From NCBI RefSeq assembly GCF_019492185.1, contig NZ_JAICCF010000001.1:124001-188000 (forward strand): a DNA stretch of 64,000 nucleotides. The letters are read 5' to 3'. Numbering within the stretch: position 1 is the first letter of the stretch; each line of letters begins with the position of its first letter. Source of the DNA: Chitinophaga rhizophila. GTDB taxonomy: Bacteria > Bacteroidota > Bacteroidia > Chitinophagales > Chitinophagaceae. The position numbers were made by a program, and so were the translations under genes. The notes under the pieces are model-generated. The model was not told where the DNA came from, did no database searches, and saw only the letters and a program-made list of their open reading frames with translations. Shown one piece after another: positions 44,694 through 54,155 of this stretch.

Positions 44694-45467
44694 ATGAAAA
44701 TAGCCTTATTCAGCGACATACATGCAAACCTACCTGCATTAGAAGCCTTTTTTAAAGATGTAGATGGCCGGAATCCAGATGCGATTTACTGCTTGGGAGA
44801 CCTTGTTGGATATAACATATGGCCTAACGAAGTTATCAATGAAATTCGTAAGCGTGGGATTCCAACCATAGCAGGTAACTACGACTTTGGCATAGGACGT
44901 TCAAGTGATGATTGTGGCTGTGCTTATAAAACAGATGATGAAAAGGCAAATGGGGCTGTTTCAATATCTTTTACCAATAGCATTGTAAATGAAGATGAAC
45001 GCCTTTATCTACGTACCTTACCAGCGCATATCCGAGTAGAGTTTCAGCTCAACAATGATAAGTTGAACCTGCTCTTAGTGCATGGAAGTCCACGTAAGAT
45101 CAATGAATATCTTTTTGAGGATCGTGAAGAGAAAAGCATGTTGCGCATAATGCTGGATGCAGATGCCGATATTATGTGTTTTGGTCATACACATAAGCCT
45201 TATCATCGTATACTACCAACACAACCGGAAGCAAATCAGCATTTCCGTCATGCAATTAATATAGGCTCAGTGGGAAAACCTAAAGACGGGGATTCGAGGG
45301 GAGGATATGTCATGCTTCATATCAATGAAAATAGTGGCATATTCAACAAAGAAAGTATTAAGGTAGAATTTATCAGATTTGAATATGATGTAGAAAAGGC
45401 AGCTAAAGCAGTTGAAGATAGCCCATTACCTAATGCGTATGCTGAGAGTTTAAGGAAAGGAATTTAA
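44694..45467 (+). CDS. Metallophosphoesterase of the ars operon, GNYD variant with Cys-x-Cys loop
   Basis: 257 aa. Calcineurin-like motifs: FSDIHANLPAL (Asp8, His10), CLGDLVGYN (Asp36), then GNYD at 61-64 where most family members have GNHD, LLVHGSP and CFGHTHKPYH. Right after GNYD comes DDCGCAYK (Cys74, Cys76), absent from the next gene. The loss of the catalytic His with gain of two Cys in the active-site loop suggests changed chemistry, perhaps binding of arsenic or a thiol adduct. I recall similar GNYD/DCGCAY proteins elsewhere, none with known function. Likely cytoplasmic; 11 bp before its paralogue. Confidence 0.85.
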   Translation: MKIALFSDIHANLPALEAFFKDVDGRNPDAIYCLGDLVGYNIWPNEVINEIRKRGIPTIAGNYDFGIGRSSDDCGCAYKTDDEKANGAVSISFTNSIVNEDERLYLRTLPAHIRVEFQLNNDKLNLLLVHGSPRKINEYLFEDREEKSMLRIMLDADADIMCFGHTHKPYHRILPTQPEANQHFRHAINIGSVGKPKDGDSRGGYVMLHINENSGIFNKESIKVEFIRFEYDVEKAAKAVEDSPLPNAYAESLRKGI

Positions 45468-45478
45468 GACACAATTCA

Positions 45479-46216
45479 ATGACTATTGCAATATTTAGTG
45501 ATGTACATGCAAATCTTCCTGCTTTAGAGGCTTTTTTTGAAGATGTAAAACAATACGGACCTGACGCTATTTACTGCCTCGGAGATCTTATTGGATATAA
45601 TATCTGGCCTAATGAGGTGATAGCCGAACTTAGGAAAAGGAAAATAGCCACTATAGCGGGAAATCACGACATAAAAGTTAAAGGCAGCAAGCCAGGGGCA
45701 GAGAAATCCGCTAAAAGCTATGCTTATGACATTATAAATGAATTAAGTAAAGAGTATCTTGACGCTCTCCCTGCTCACTTACGGGTGACGTTTCAATTAA
45801 ACGGTGATCAATTAACCCTGCTGCTGGTTCATGGAAGTCCTCGAAGTATTAATGAATATTTGTATGAGGAAACTGACCTGGATACTATGACCTCCATCTT
45901 TACAGAAGAAAATGCTGACATTATATGTTTTGGGCATACTCATAAACCTTATCATAGGGTTATTCCAATTAACCATGCTAAAGGTAAGAGGTTTGCTCAT
46001 GCTATAAATACAGGTTCAGTTGGTAAGCCGAAGGATGGGGATTCTAGGGGATCGTACGTTCTTATTCGAATTAATGAAAATTCGTCCGGTACTGACATAA
46101 ATGGCGTTGATGTTGAAATTAAACGTTTTGTTTATGATGTAGCAGTAGCGGCGGCGGCAATTGAAAATAGCCCTCTTGCTAATGAATTGGCAGATATGCT
46201 TAGAAAAGCATACTAA
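45479..46216 (+). CDS. Metallophosphoesterase of the ars operon, canonical GNHD paralogue
   Basis: 245 aa, clearly a duplicate of the preceding gene: FSDVHANLPALEAFFEDV, YCLGDLIGYNIWPNEVI, LLVHGSPRSINEYL, ICFGHTHKPYHRVIP and NTGSVGKPKDGDSRG align throughout. It keeps the full GNHD motif (His63) and lacks the Cys loop. The pair may act as a catalytic and a modified subunit or may have separate substrates. Last intact gene of the ars operon. Confidence 0.85.
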   Translation: MTIAIFSDVHANLPALEAFFEDVKQYGPDAIYCLGDLIGYNIWPNEVIAELRKRKIATIAGNHDIKVKGSKPGAEKSAKSYAYDIINELSKEYLDALPAHLRVTFQLNGDQLTLLLVHGSPRSINEYLYEETDLDTMTSIFTEENADIICFGHTHKPYHRVIPINHAKGKRFAHAINTGSVGKPKDGDSRGSYVLIRINENSSGTDINGVDVEIKRFVYDVAVAAAAIENSPLANELADMLRKAY

Positions 46217-46318
46217 TTAACATAGATAACACGGCTCTTGGTCAGCTGAATAATACGGCTCTTCAAGAGCTGTCGAACAGACTGTTATTTAGATGGATTC
46301 TTTCTCTTTGGGGCAGAC

Positions 46319-46480
46319 GTGGATAAATTCTTCAATCACTTTAATATAACTAAGGCCGACCTTATTAAAGACAGGGTGTATGTGAGCGATGACGAAATGC
46401 AAGATGTCTATGATATAGATACAATGGATCTGCAAATATGGGTAGATGATCACAACAATATTGTCACTGTAATCATCTAA
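46319..46480 (+). CDS. Possible small acidic protein or gene remnant
   Basis: 53 codons from a GTG at 46319; the frame is open back to 46250 without ATG. The peptide VDKFFNHFNITKADLIKDRV, VSDDEMQDVYDIDTMDLQIW reads like protein rather than noise (acidic, amphipathic). The lack of ATG suggests the 3' end of a broken gene. Family not recognised. Confidence 0.35.
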   Translation: MDKFFNHFNITKADLIKDRVYVSDDEMQDVYDIDTMDLQIWVDDHNNIVTVII

Positions 46481-46829
46481 AGAAGACTAACAAACAAAAA
46501 AAATCGACAATGAAACTCTCATGGATTAGACATCTACCTATTACCTATGTGTTTACTTTTATTATTTAGTGCAAAAAAAGCTGTAGCTTAAAAGGACACT
46601 GGTTATATTGATAATCTTTATATCGATAGCAAAATAGAGTTGTAAAGTGGAAATACTATTTATGGGTCATGGATTCATTAGTTTTTACCCGATTTAACTA
46701 TAGTGCATTTGCTTGTAGATCGAGACTATGTTTTATTGAGACTGAATCTAGGATTACCACATCTGGCAAAACAACCTTTTTCGGACGTTTCGAGTTCACA
46801 AAAGATGACTTAAATAAATGGCATGAGTA

Positions 46830-47087
46830 TTATGAGCGGCCGTATTTTCCACTATTCAGGTTTAAAATTCCTATAATCTCATGTTTTCCCTCCTTATTAA
46901 TTCTAGTTTCAAACTCAGTCCCAAGTGTTAGTCTGCAATTAAATATATCATTGTCAATCATTCTAAAAGTTGAACCAGTAAGTTCCTGCACATGGATCTT
47001 TTCAGTCATCCTTAGCCTTTTATCATACAACTCTATTTCGACTACTTTATTCTCATTTTCCGTACTATAAATTACTTAATATCTAAA
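46830..47087 (-). pseudogene. Possible remnant of a small gene
   Basis: Minus-strand open stretch coding for ENKVVEIELYDKRLRMTEKI, TFRMIDNDIFNCRLTLGTEF and HEIIGILNLNSG. It has coding character and faintly recalls the DUF4265-like pattern, but no ATG exists before the Met in RMTEK and there is no neighbouring partner. Probably the 3' part of a broken gene. Confidence 0.3.
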
Positions 47088-47193
47088 TAAGAAAACAACT
47101 TAATTTACGTGTCTCAATCGTTCCAGATCTGGATCTCAAAGTAAAGATCAACATACGTACCTGGTACTTAGGTATTTTACTTACATTTAACTT

Positions 47194-47979
47194 ATGATAT
47201 TGTATACAATTGCTTTGCTATTAGGTGCGCTGTTCATTATATTGTACGTACGGCGTAAAAAAGAAAAGCAGAGAAAGAATAAAGCCGCAGCAAATATTTA
47301 TAGCGAATTACTTAATGAACATGTTCAGTATTATCAACTCCTGAACGAGAAGGAGAAAGAACGGTTTGGAACAATGGTAAATGAGTTTCTACAATATGTA
47401 CACATTGAGGGAGTAGGCACAGAAGTTACTGATCTGGACAAAGTGTACATTGCAGCCAGTGCCGTAATACCAATCTTCGGTTTTCCTGGCTGGAAGTATC
47501 GTAATCTTACAAACGTTATTCTTTATCCGGATACCTTTGATCACAATTTCCAGTTTGAAGGCGATGAGAGAAATATATTGGGTATGGTTGGTTCGGGTTA
47601 TATGAATGGACAGATGTTACTATCCAGGGCCGCTCTGATCAAGGCGTTTTCTTCTGTATCGGGTGCTGAACACACGGCTATCCATGAATTTGTACATCTA
47701 CTTGATATGTCAGATGGTGCCACAGATGGCATACCGGAAAATCTGATGCGAAATGAATATGCTGTACCTTGGTTGAAGATGATGCACAAAGAAATGCGTC
47801 GTATTGAGCAAGGCCAATCTGATATCAATCCTTATGCGTTGACAAATGAAGCGGAATTTCTAGCGGTAACTTCGGAATACTTCTTCCAGAAACCTGAGAA
47901 ATTTAAAGAGCATCATCCTGAAATTTACGCGCAAATGAGCAGGATCTTTGGACAGATGCCTCCTGAAACAGGCAGCTGA
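47194..47979 (+). CDS. MtfA-like M90 zinc peptidase, membrane-anchored
   Basis: 261 aa. N-terminal TM helix about 2-19 followed by a strongly basic stretch (RRKKEKQRKNK). The zincin motif HEFVHLLD places His164, Glu165 and His168, with the downstream NEAEFLAVTSEYFF giving the third ligand region, as in E. coli MtfA. MtfA itself is soluble and binds the repressor Mlc; here the catalytic part is probably cytoplasmic and tethered. GWKYRNLTNVILYPDTF also matches the family. First gene after the island. Confidence 0.88.
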   Translation: MILYTIALLLGALFIILYVRRKKEKQRKNKAAANIYSELLNEHVQYYQLLNEKEKERFGTMVNEFLQYVHIEGVGTEVTDLDKVYIAASAVIPIFGFPGWKYRNLTNVILYPDTFDHNFQFEGDERNILGMVGSGYMNGQMLLSRAALIKAFSSVSGAEHTAIHEFVHLLDMSDGATDGIPENLMRNEYAVPWLKMMHKEMRRIEQGQSDINPYALTNEAEFLAVTSEYFFQKPEKFKEHHPEIYAQMSRIFGQMPPETGS

Positions 47980-48062
47980 CAATTGAATAATATAAAGCAA
48001 AAAACAGCTATTTGTCCAAATAATAAGTTCATTCATTATTTTTGCGCCATAAAACGCTATTT

Positions 48063-49220
48063 ATGCATTCCCCAAATATGGCAGACATCCGTCGGATAGC
48101 CCTGATCAGTAATCCTGTACTACGCAATGTACTCATCACACAGTCTTACTACGAGCTCTCACAGATTATCATGTCCCGAACTGGGTACGTAGCGAATTGG
48201 TGCACCTTTGCCACCTGGGCTTCCAAGCAGGCAGGACAGAGTATTCGGAAAGAAGATCTTCAACGAACACTTGAAGCACGGGTAGACATTGAAGTCCTAA
48301 AAGAATTTCAGACACTGCTTTCAGTTGCCTCTGAAATGGGTATCGGCGCTTCTCTTAACCTCAGACTCCGCGCGATGGTAAAAGAAAGTCTGTTTGCCAG
48401 AATAGTTGACCGTATAGCGGAAGCAGTCGCCATAGGAAATAAGAAAGTATTTGAAGAAATAGGTTTTCAATTCGCTCGGTTTATTGCAAGCTGCTTCGGC
48501 CATACCGAAGCTAATGTAGAACGGTGCGAATTATTCTGCCGGGAAATGCTTGACGGTGATCCGCCTGATGGGCAACAATACTTAAGAAGAGCCTTCACAA
48601 ATTATTATATGGCCTTTTTTGAAAGTGATGAACAACTACGCCTGGAAAAACTGCTCCTGGCTAACCTCGAGATCGGATTCCATGAGCAAACAAGATTACA
48701 GCCAGAGATTTTGGCCTCTCTTAACGCTGCCTTTACAGGACAAGACACTTTTCGCAAGGAAATCATTGACTTCCTCTTCCCTCCGGGAAGCTGGCGTTCT
48801 GGTGTACGATTACTTTATCTGAAAGCCACTGGTAAAGCCTCCCGCCTGGAAGCCGCAATTGACAGACTGATCATGGAGCTGCAACATCTCGTAAGAAAGC
48901 AGATTACCGCCTGCCTCATGACATTAACCTTCCCCCATGAGCGCCTGTTATTATCGAAAGACCTGCAGCGTGCCTACCCAACGGTATTTACAACCCTCTC
49001 ATGTACGGACCTGGTTCAATTAATGACAAAGATCGACACAACTCCCGACAGTTTAAAAGAAAGTGGTGCACAAGATTGGGCTGACCTCACTGATCGTATG
49101 CATTTCATTACCGAACTTTTCCGTTGTTATCATTTTGATGAACAACTCTATCAGCCAGCATTTACACCAGCGCAGGTAGAGACAATGAAAAGAGGGGAAG
49201 TTCCAATGGGGCGGCTATAA
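48063..49220 (+). CDS. Unrecognised 385-aa cytoplasmic helical protein
   Basis: The ATG at 48063 is chosen over an upstream TTG at 48042; Met at 48078 is also possible. No signal peptide or TM helix. Mainly alpha-helical, with [23 protein letters not shown] near residue 45-67 and a positively charged C-half ([30 protein letters not shown]). I have a vague memory of actinobacterial hypothetical proteins with the same [10 protein letters not shown] motif, unconfirmed. It begins 83 bp after the MtfA-like gene; cotranscription is possible. Confidence 0.7.
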   Translation: MHSPNMADIRRIALISNPVLRNVLITQSYYELSQIIMSRTGYVANWCTFATWASKQAGQSIRKEDLQRTLEARVDIEVLKEFQTLLSVASEMGIGASLNLRLRAMVKESLFARIVDRIAEAVAIGNKKVFEEIGFQFARFIASCFGHTEANVERCELFCREMLDGDPPDGQQYLRRAFTNYYMAFFESDEQLRLEKLLLANLEIGFHEQTRLQPEILASLNAAFTGQDTFRKEIIDFLFPPGSWRSGVRLLYLKATGKASRLEAAIDRLIMELQHLVRKQITACLMTLTFPHERLLLSKDLQRAYPTVFTTLSCTDLVQLMTKIDTTPDSLKESGAQDWADLTDRMHFITELFRCYHFDEQLYQPAFTPAQVETMKRGEVPMGRL

Positions 49221-49335
49221 GATATATTTTCCCAGGATAGCACATCTTTAATAGAATCGCAGCGAAGCAGATCCCCCCGGTCGCATACTCAACTATCACC
49301 TTGTAACTTCCAACTACCATCCTATCACTAAAAGT

Positions 49336-50736
49336 TTACTTAACAAATACCTCCATCTCATAAATTGAGTATCCTCTTTTTCCAGCTGCCTTCTCCTGCA
49401 GATCCAGCCTGATGAACCGCACCGTCGTAGGCGAAAAGGTAAGTTCCTCATCTCCCCCATCGCCATCGCTGACTGATTGTATGATTGTCCACTTCCTGCC
49501 GTCACCGGATCCCCAAATATTATACCGCTTTGCATAAGATGCCTCCCAATGAATTAAGATCCGGCTGAGCGGATATTCCTTCTTAAGATCAAGTGTCACC
49601 TCTGCCTGTTCGCAGTTCCGGCTGGACCACCGGCTTCCGACATCGGAATCTATGATGTTGCGCACGTCAAACATGATATTTGTATTCTCTGAGGCTGTAC
49701 CACTAATCGTATTACCATAGTACGCAGCAATATTGCCGGTTCCATCCTTAACAACTGATAAAGTTATTTCACGGTTTGTGATGCGCCCTTTATCATTTTT
49801 CACAGACACCATAAAAGCCGCCGAACCTGCGCTACCATCAAGTGAAAGATCTGTTCCAGATACAATCTTATATAGCGAATCCGGATTAATAATTGAATGA
49901 ATAGACGTGCCCTTTTCGGTTACCACCGCAGACTGTATAAAGTTATTATAGAATAGTTCTCTGTTAGAGACAACCGGGATTCTATCAGGGTAAATCAGCG
50001 GATATCCTGTTAACCATCTGACACCATTTTTTAACAACTCCTGATACCCCGGATTACCTTTTGCGCGAAGATCATGACCCAGCGTAAGACTCATTACCTT
50101 CCCCTTTCCAACAGGATGCCACCACATTACCGGGTGATTCTCAGCCCTGGCAATTACTTCCATCCTGGCAGTAGATGGCTGGAAATAATACATCTCATCT
50201 TCGATGTCAAAATCATTTACAGCCCTGGATACTGGATGTTGCGAAGAATCCCTGAACCGGTATTTATATCCCCAAAGCTCTTCATTGCTGGTATACACCC
50301 GGTAAGTTGAGGGATCAGTAGATGGTCCGCCTATAAAAATACCACCCATGAATTCCTCATACCTGTCCCAGTTCAGAAGACTTAAAATACCACAATGTAA
50401 CGTCATATAAGATTTTCCACCGGCTACAAAATTATATATTGCCTTTAATCCCTCCTCTGTAGGATCCAGGAAAAGTGAATTACTGATCAGCAGGTCATAC
50501 TGCTTTAAGTACTGTGCATTTAACTGCCGGAGATCTGCTGTTGTGTCTACATCCACAATCCCGTGAAGAATTGATGCTACTGCCTCGTTATGGAACTCAT
50601 GCACCCATGGCGGATAAATGCCCTTTAAGACGGGAACATTACCATTCCCTGTCAGAATAAGAGCTTTAGGCCGGTTTTGCGCATATTGATTACTGATAAT
50701 ACAACAACTAATAACGAAAAATAAGAGCTGTTTCAT
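49336..50736 (-). CDS. Secreted ThuA-like protein with C-terminal discoidin domain
   Basis: 466 aa. Signal peptide 1-19 (QYAQ). Residues about 22-245 are a ThuA/glutamine-amidotransferase-like fold (KALILTGNGNVPV, VDVDTTADLRQL, YDLLISNSLFLDPT, GKSYMTLHCG, MWWHPVGKGKVMSLTLGHD). ThuA proteins take part in disaccharide (trehalose and similar) use and are common in Bacteroidota secretomes. Residues about 335-466 are an F5/8 type C carbohydrate-binding domain (VGSRWSSRNCEQAEVTLDLKKEY, SIYEMEVFVK). It stands alone, with 275 bp of unassigned DNA upstream, and no SusCD pair nearby. Confidence 0.85.
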   Translation of the reverse strand: MKQLLFFVISCCIISNQYAQNRPKALILTGNGNVPVLKGIYPPWVHEFHNEAVASILHGIVDVDTTADLRQLNAQYLKQYDLLISNSLFLDPTEEGLKAIYNFVAGGKSYMTLHCGILSLLNWDRYEEFMGGIFIGGPSTDPSTYRVYTSNEELWGYKYRFRDSSQHPVSRAVNDFDIEDEMYYFQPSTARMEVIARAENHPVMWWHPVGKGKVMSLTLGHDLRAKGNPGYQELLKNGVRWLTGYPLIYPDRIPVVSNRELFYNNFIQSAVVTEKGTSIHSIINPDSLYKIVSGTDLSLDGSAGSAAFMVSVKNDKGRITNREITLSVVKDGTGNIAAYYGNTISGTASENTNIMFDVRNIIDSDVGSRWSSRNCEQAEVTLDLKKEYPLSRILIHWEASYAKRYNIWGSGDGRKWTIIQSVSDGDGGDEELTFSPTTVRFIRLDLQEKAAGKRGYSIYEMEVFVK

Positions 50737-51010
50737 AACTGATTATTAAGCGTATAACTACAATGGAGATTGGGATCAGGCAAATTCATTATGTCGAACA
50801 TCGAGAATTTTCGGCAAATTGCCAAACCAGGTATTGCTCATGATAAGTTACTCCGGCCACTGGCCAACTAATCAAACGCCTACTTCATGCGCTGTAAACT
50901 CAAAATAACCATTTTCCCATGAATTGAGGTAACATGCAATACCATTCCAGGACTATATACCTACAATAATTTATTTACTATCTTCCCTGTTCCAAATAAA
51001 AGATATTTTC

Positions 51011-52936
51011 TTGAACAAAGAAGTTAACATATCATCACAACATATAAGAATCAATGTATTAGCCCTGATGTTTCTTGGGCTGTTACTTGTTTCCGCATCC
51101 TGCCTGGGCCAGCAGCAGACAAGCTTTACAGGCTATGGGCAACTACCTGTTAAAACGCCTGATTCCCTTATCCGAAGCATGCATCTCACCAATGATATTC
51201 AGGCAAAGATACAGGCTGCACAACCGTTACTGTCATTCCATGCAACCCATGGGGCTGCAGACTCCGTGATTCACTACGCCAAAGAACTGCTTAGCCACCT
51301 TGATCAAAGTAAGCTATCAGCTGCTGATAAACTCCCCCTCCAGTCTTCTCTTTACCTCAGCCTGGCCAATGCCTACAGAGAAGATGGCCTGTTTGATGAA
51401 GCCTTGCGTTATTACCTGCAAGGCTTGAGAGTATCAGAATCGCTGAATAACAAATCTGCCATAGACAGCAATAAACTAGGCATCGCCGATGTATATGCTG
51501 CCCGGCATGAACTTAATAAAGCCGTCGCCGCATATAAAGACTTATTAAATACAGCGCCCGATGAACAAATGATGCATCTCGTATATGAAAGATTAGGCAT
51601 CATCTTTCTCGAACAAAAAGACCTGCTTCAGGCAAAACAATTTACTGAAAAAGCACAGGCTTACTTCCAGCAACAACACCAGAGAAAAAAAGAATTGCAG
51701 ACTAAACTAACGCTCGGCATCATTGCAGAATTTAGCATGCAAACTGACGAGGCCTATTCCATTTACAATGAAGTCAAAAACAAAGCACAGGAACAGCAGT
51801 TCTTTGACCTGTATATCAATGCCGGCCAAAGGCTGGGCGACCTACTGATTGCCAGAAAAGAGTATGACAACGCAAGTGCATTACTGTCCCTGGTTTACTC
51901 CAATGCATTGCAATGGAATGATATGAAGGCGCAGTTAAATGTGTTAAACAGTCTCCGGAACGTACACGCTGCAATGGGAGATTATGAAAACGCCTATGCG
52001 CTCATGACACAGTATCTGGCTATCTCCCGGGAAGTCATAAACCGGCAGAATAAAAAAGAAATTAACGAACTGGAAATAAAATACCAGACCGCCAGAAAGG
52101 AAAAAGAAATAGCGACCAAGGAAAATGAACTCAACTATCAGAAGACAGTAAAATACAGTATGCTCATCGGGTTCCTGGTCATTCTGCTACCTGTCATCGG
52201 CTTACTGTACATGTACTACCAGAAATTGCAGACGCAAAGCAAATTGAATACTACCCTGGAAGAAATGAACCGTCAGAAAATAGCAGCGCTGCTGAAGGAT
52301 AAGGAATTGGAACTGCTGAAAGCCTCTGTCAGCGGACAAGAAAAAGAGCGCAAAAGAATAGCTGGAGAACTGCATGATAGTATCGGCGGTAATCTTGCAG
52401 CCATTAAACTCCAGCTTTCTCACCAAAACGGCATCGACAGAGTAGATACACTTATCCGGCAGGTAGATGATACCTACCACCAGGTACGTAATCTCTCCCA
52501 CGACCTCGTTCCGCAGAAATTTAGTGAAACCGGTTTTGCCGAACTCATTTCCGGATATGTACGGCAATTCAATATACCTGGTAACGCTATGATCACCTTT
52601 CATGCTTATCCCAATGAAGAAATAGACAAAATAGGGACATCTCTGAAAGTGGAGATCTATAAAATAATACAGGAACTCATTACCAATGCACTGAAACACA
52701 GTAAAGCATCTAAAGTAGAAATACAACTGACGCAATTGGACGGCTTCCTGAAACTGTTGTTTGAAGATAATGGCCAGGGCTTTTCCCTGGAAAACGTAAG
52801 ATTCGGACTAGGATTCCAGAATATACGGGAACGCCTGAAACTCTTCAACGGCGAATTTTCTATTGACTCCTTTCCTTCGAAAGGCACGGTAATTGACATT
52901 GAAATCCCTTTAAATCCGGAATGCTATGAAGCATAA
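51011..52936 (+). CDS. TPR-containing NarL-type sensor histidine kinase
   Basis: 641 aa. Start taken as TTG 51011, which gives a proper positively charged signal sequence ending CLGQQQ; the first ATG (51068) would cut it. About 90-340 are tetratricopeptide repeats in the periplasm (SLYLSLANAYREDGLFDEALRYYLQGL). A TM helix at about 382-403 is followed by coiled coil and HisKA_3: EKERKRIAGELHDSIGGNLAAIKLQL with phospho-acceptor His455. The ATPase domain has EIYKIIQELITNALKHSKASKVEI and FEDNGQGFSLENVRFGLGFQNIRERL. Overlaps the response regulator by 11 bp, so the two are translationally coupled. Confidence 0.93.
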   Translation: MNKEVNISSQHIRINVLALMFLGLLLVSASCLGQQQTSFTGYGQLPVKTPDSLIRSMHLTNDIQAKIQAAQPLLSFHATHGAADSVIHYAKELLSHLDQSKLSAADKLPLQSSLYLSLANAYREDGLFDEALRYYLQGLRVSESLNNKSAIDSNKLGIADVYAARHELNKAVAAYKDLLNTAPDEQMMHLVYERLGIIFLEQKDLLQAKQFTEKAQAYFQQQHQRKKELQTKLTLGIIAEFSMQTDEAYSIYNEVKNKAQEQQFFDLYINAGQRLGDLLIARKEYDNASALLSLVYSNALQWNDMKAQLNVLNSLRNVHAAMGDYENAYALMTQYLAISREVINRQNKKEINELEIKYQTARKEKEIATKENELNYQKTVKYSMLIGFLVILLPVIGLLYMYYQKLQTQSKLNTTLEEMNRQKIAALLKDKELELLKASVSGQEKERKRIAGELHDSIGGNLAAIKLQLSHQNGIDRVDTLIRQVDDTYHQVRNLSHDLVPQKFSETGFAELISGYVRQFNIPGNAMITFHAYPNEEIDKIGTSLKVEIYKIIQELITNALKHSKASKVEIQLTQLDGFLKLLFEDNGQGFSLENVRFGLGFQNIRERLKLFNGEFSIDSFPSKGTVIDIEIPLNPECYEA

Positions 52937-53567
52937 TATTATCCTTGCAGACGATCACAAATTATTCCTGGAAGGTGTTATCAGATTAATATCACAGGAA
53001 AAAGACCTTCACGTACCCTATTATGCACATAATGGCCAGTTAATCATGAATTATCTTGACCAGCATCCCGACGAACAGGTAGATCTCGTTATCACGGATA
53101 TCAGTATGCCGGATATGGACGGTATCACGCTCAATAGTTACATTAAGGAAAAGAGACCTGAGATCAGTACGCTGGTAGTAAGCATGCATACCGACAGTAA
53201 TATGATTGATACACTTATCCAGAATAATGTTGATGGCTTCCTATCGAAAAATGCTGATTCAGATGAACTACTGGAAGCTGTCAAAACAATCCTTAAAGGC
53301 GGCAAGTACTTCTCAGAGTCCATCAAACAAGCTTATCTCAAAAGCGTTTTCAATAAAGAGAAAGAAACACTGGAGATGCTCACCTCCCGGGAGAAAGATG
53401 TATTGAAACTGATTGCAGAAGAATATACTACCCAGGAAATCGCTGACAAATTATTTCTTAGTAAACACACCATAGAAAGTTACCGTAAAACCCTTATACT
53501 GAAACTAAAAGTACGCAATCTGGCGGGCCTGACCAGGTATGCGGTTAAACTAGGCCTCCTCAGTTAA
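52926..53567 (+). CDS. NarL/LuxR-type response regulator
   Basis: 213 aa. Receiver domain 1-120 with acidic pair Asp9-Asp10 and phospho-acceptor Asp58 (DLVITDISMPDMDG), then a LuxR HTH (LTSREKDVLKLIAEEYTTQEIADKLFLSKHTIESYRKTL, about 147-185). Partner of the TPR kinase that overlaps it. Likely targets include the next gene, whose promoter lies in between; the signal is unknown. Confidence 0.95.
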   Translation: MKHNIILADDHKLFLEGVIRLISQEKDLHVPYYAHNGQLIMNYLDQHPDEQVDLVITDISMPDMDGITLNSYIKEKRPEISTLVVSMHTDSNMIDTLIQNNVDGFLSKNADSDELLEAVKTILKGGKYFSESIKQAYLKSVFNKEKETLEMLTSREKDVLKLIAEEYTTQEIADKLFLSKHTIESYRKTLILKLKVRNLAGLTRYAVKLGLLS

Positions 53568-53606
53568 CCCCCTGAAAACAGGGTATTGATTTTCACTGAA
53601 TACGAT

Positions 53607-53638
53607 GTTGCTCCCCCCTTCGTACCGGACTACCTTTG
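53607..53638 (+). promoter_or_regulatory. Bacteroidota-type promoter upstream of the 141-aa membrane protein
   Basis: GTTG (53607-53610; one mismatch to TTTG), 20 bases, then TACCTTTG (53631-53638), a perfect TAnnTTTG box, about 60 bp upstream of the ATG at 53699. Confidence 0.7.
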
Positions 53639-53698
53639 TTGCATAACAAAACGGAACAATCCCGTACGAAACAATTTTAAACCTAAAAATGCAACATT

Positions 53699-54124
53699 AT
53701 GATTTACGGAATAACATTAATCCTGCTGAGTATCATCGCCGTTCCCTCCCTGCTTTTATCAAGGAAGCCTAATGCCAAAGAACTGTTAGAGAAAGTTGAA
53801 CCTTATCAGGGCTGGATCGGAATTATCTTCTGCTTCTGGGGTATCTGGGGCCTTGTATCCGCAGTACTGAATATGGGTTGGCTCACTTCTGCTCCCATAT
53901 GGTGGATAACCCTGACTGCCGGTAGCCTGGTAGAGGCATGCCTTGGCTTCTTACTCGGGTTTCCACTAATTAACAAGTTCTTCCTGTCCGGTAATGAAAA
54001 GGCCAGAGAAAAAGCAGTACGGATCCGTGCACAGGTAGCGCCTAAACAAGGAAAACTTGGTATCCTGGGTATTATCGTTGGTGCCTGGATGATCGTTGCA
54101 TCTTTCGTTTTCAGTGTTGCCTAA
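53699..54124 (+). CDS. Small integral membrane protein, unknown function
   Basis: 141 aa with four hydrophobic segments (about 2-20, 38-60, 66-90 and 118-138). Between them [19 protein letters not shown] and [23 protein letters not shown] are hydrophilic loops. I do not recognise the family. It has its own promoter, lies directly downstream of the response regulator, and is followed 31 bp later by the SIMPL gene, so the two may form an operon controlled by that system. Confidence 0.75.
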   Translation: MIYGITLILLSIIAVPSLLLSRKPNAKELLEKVEPYQGWIGIIFCFWGIWGLVSAVLNMGWLTSAPIWWITLTAGSLVEACLGFLLGFPLINKFFLSGNEKAREKAVRIRAQVAPKQGKLGILGIIVGAWMIVASFVFSVA

Positions 54125-54155
54125 CGTTATTCTCTCATCATTTAAACTTCAGACA

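Larger units (their letters stand above)
46217..47193. other. Degraded right end of the island
   Basis: About 980 bp without a secure gene. It holds a short direct repeat ACGGCTCTT (46231-46239 and 46255-46263), a 76-codon open stretch (46250-46480), a lone signal-like start at 46510 (MKLSWIRHLPITY then stop) and a minus-strand open stretch (46830-47090). No attachment-site copy of the tRNA-Lys 3' end is visible here. Confidence 0.6.

Noticed and set aside
46669..47070. 133-codon plus-strand open frame
   Set aside because: Poor composition (Ser/Phe/Leu-rich, antisense to a better minus-strand reading), no ribosome site or family resemblance; treated as a shadow.
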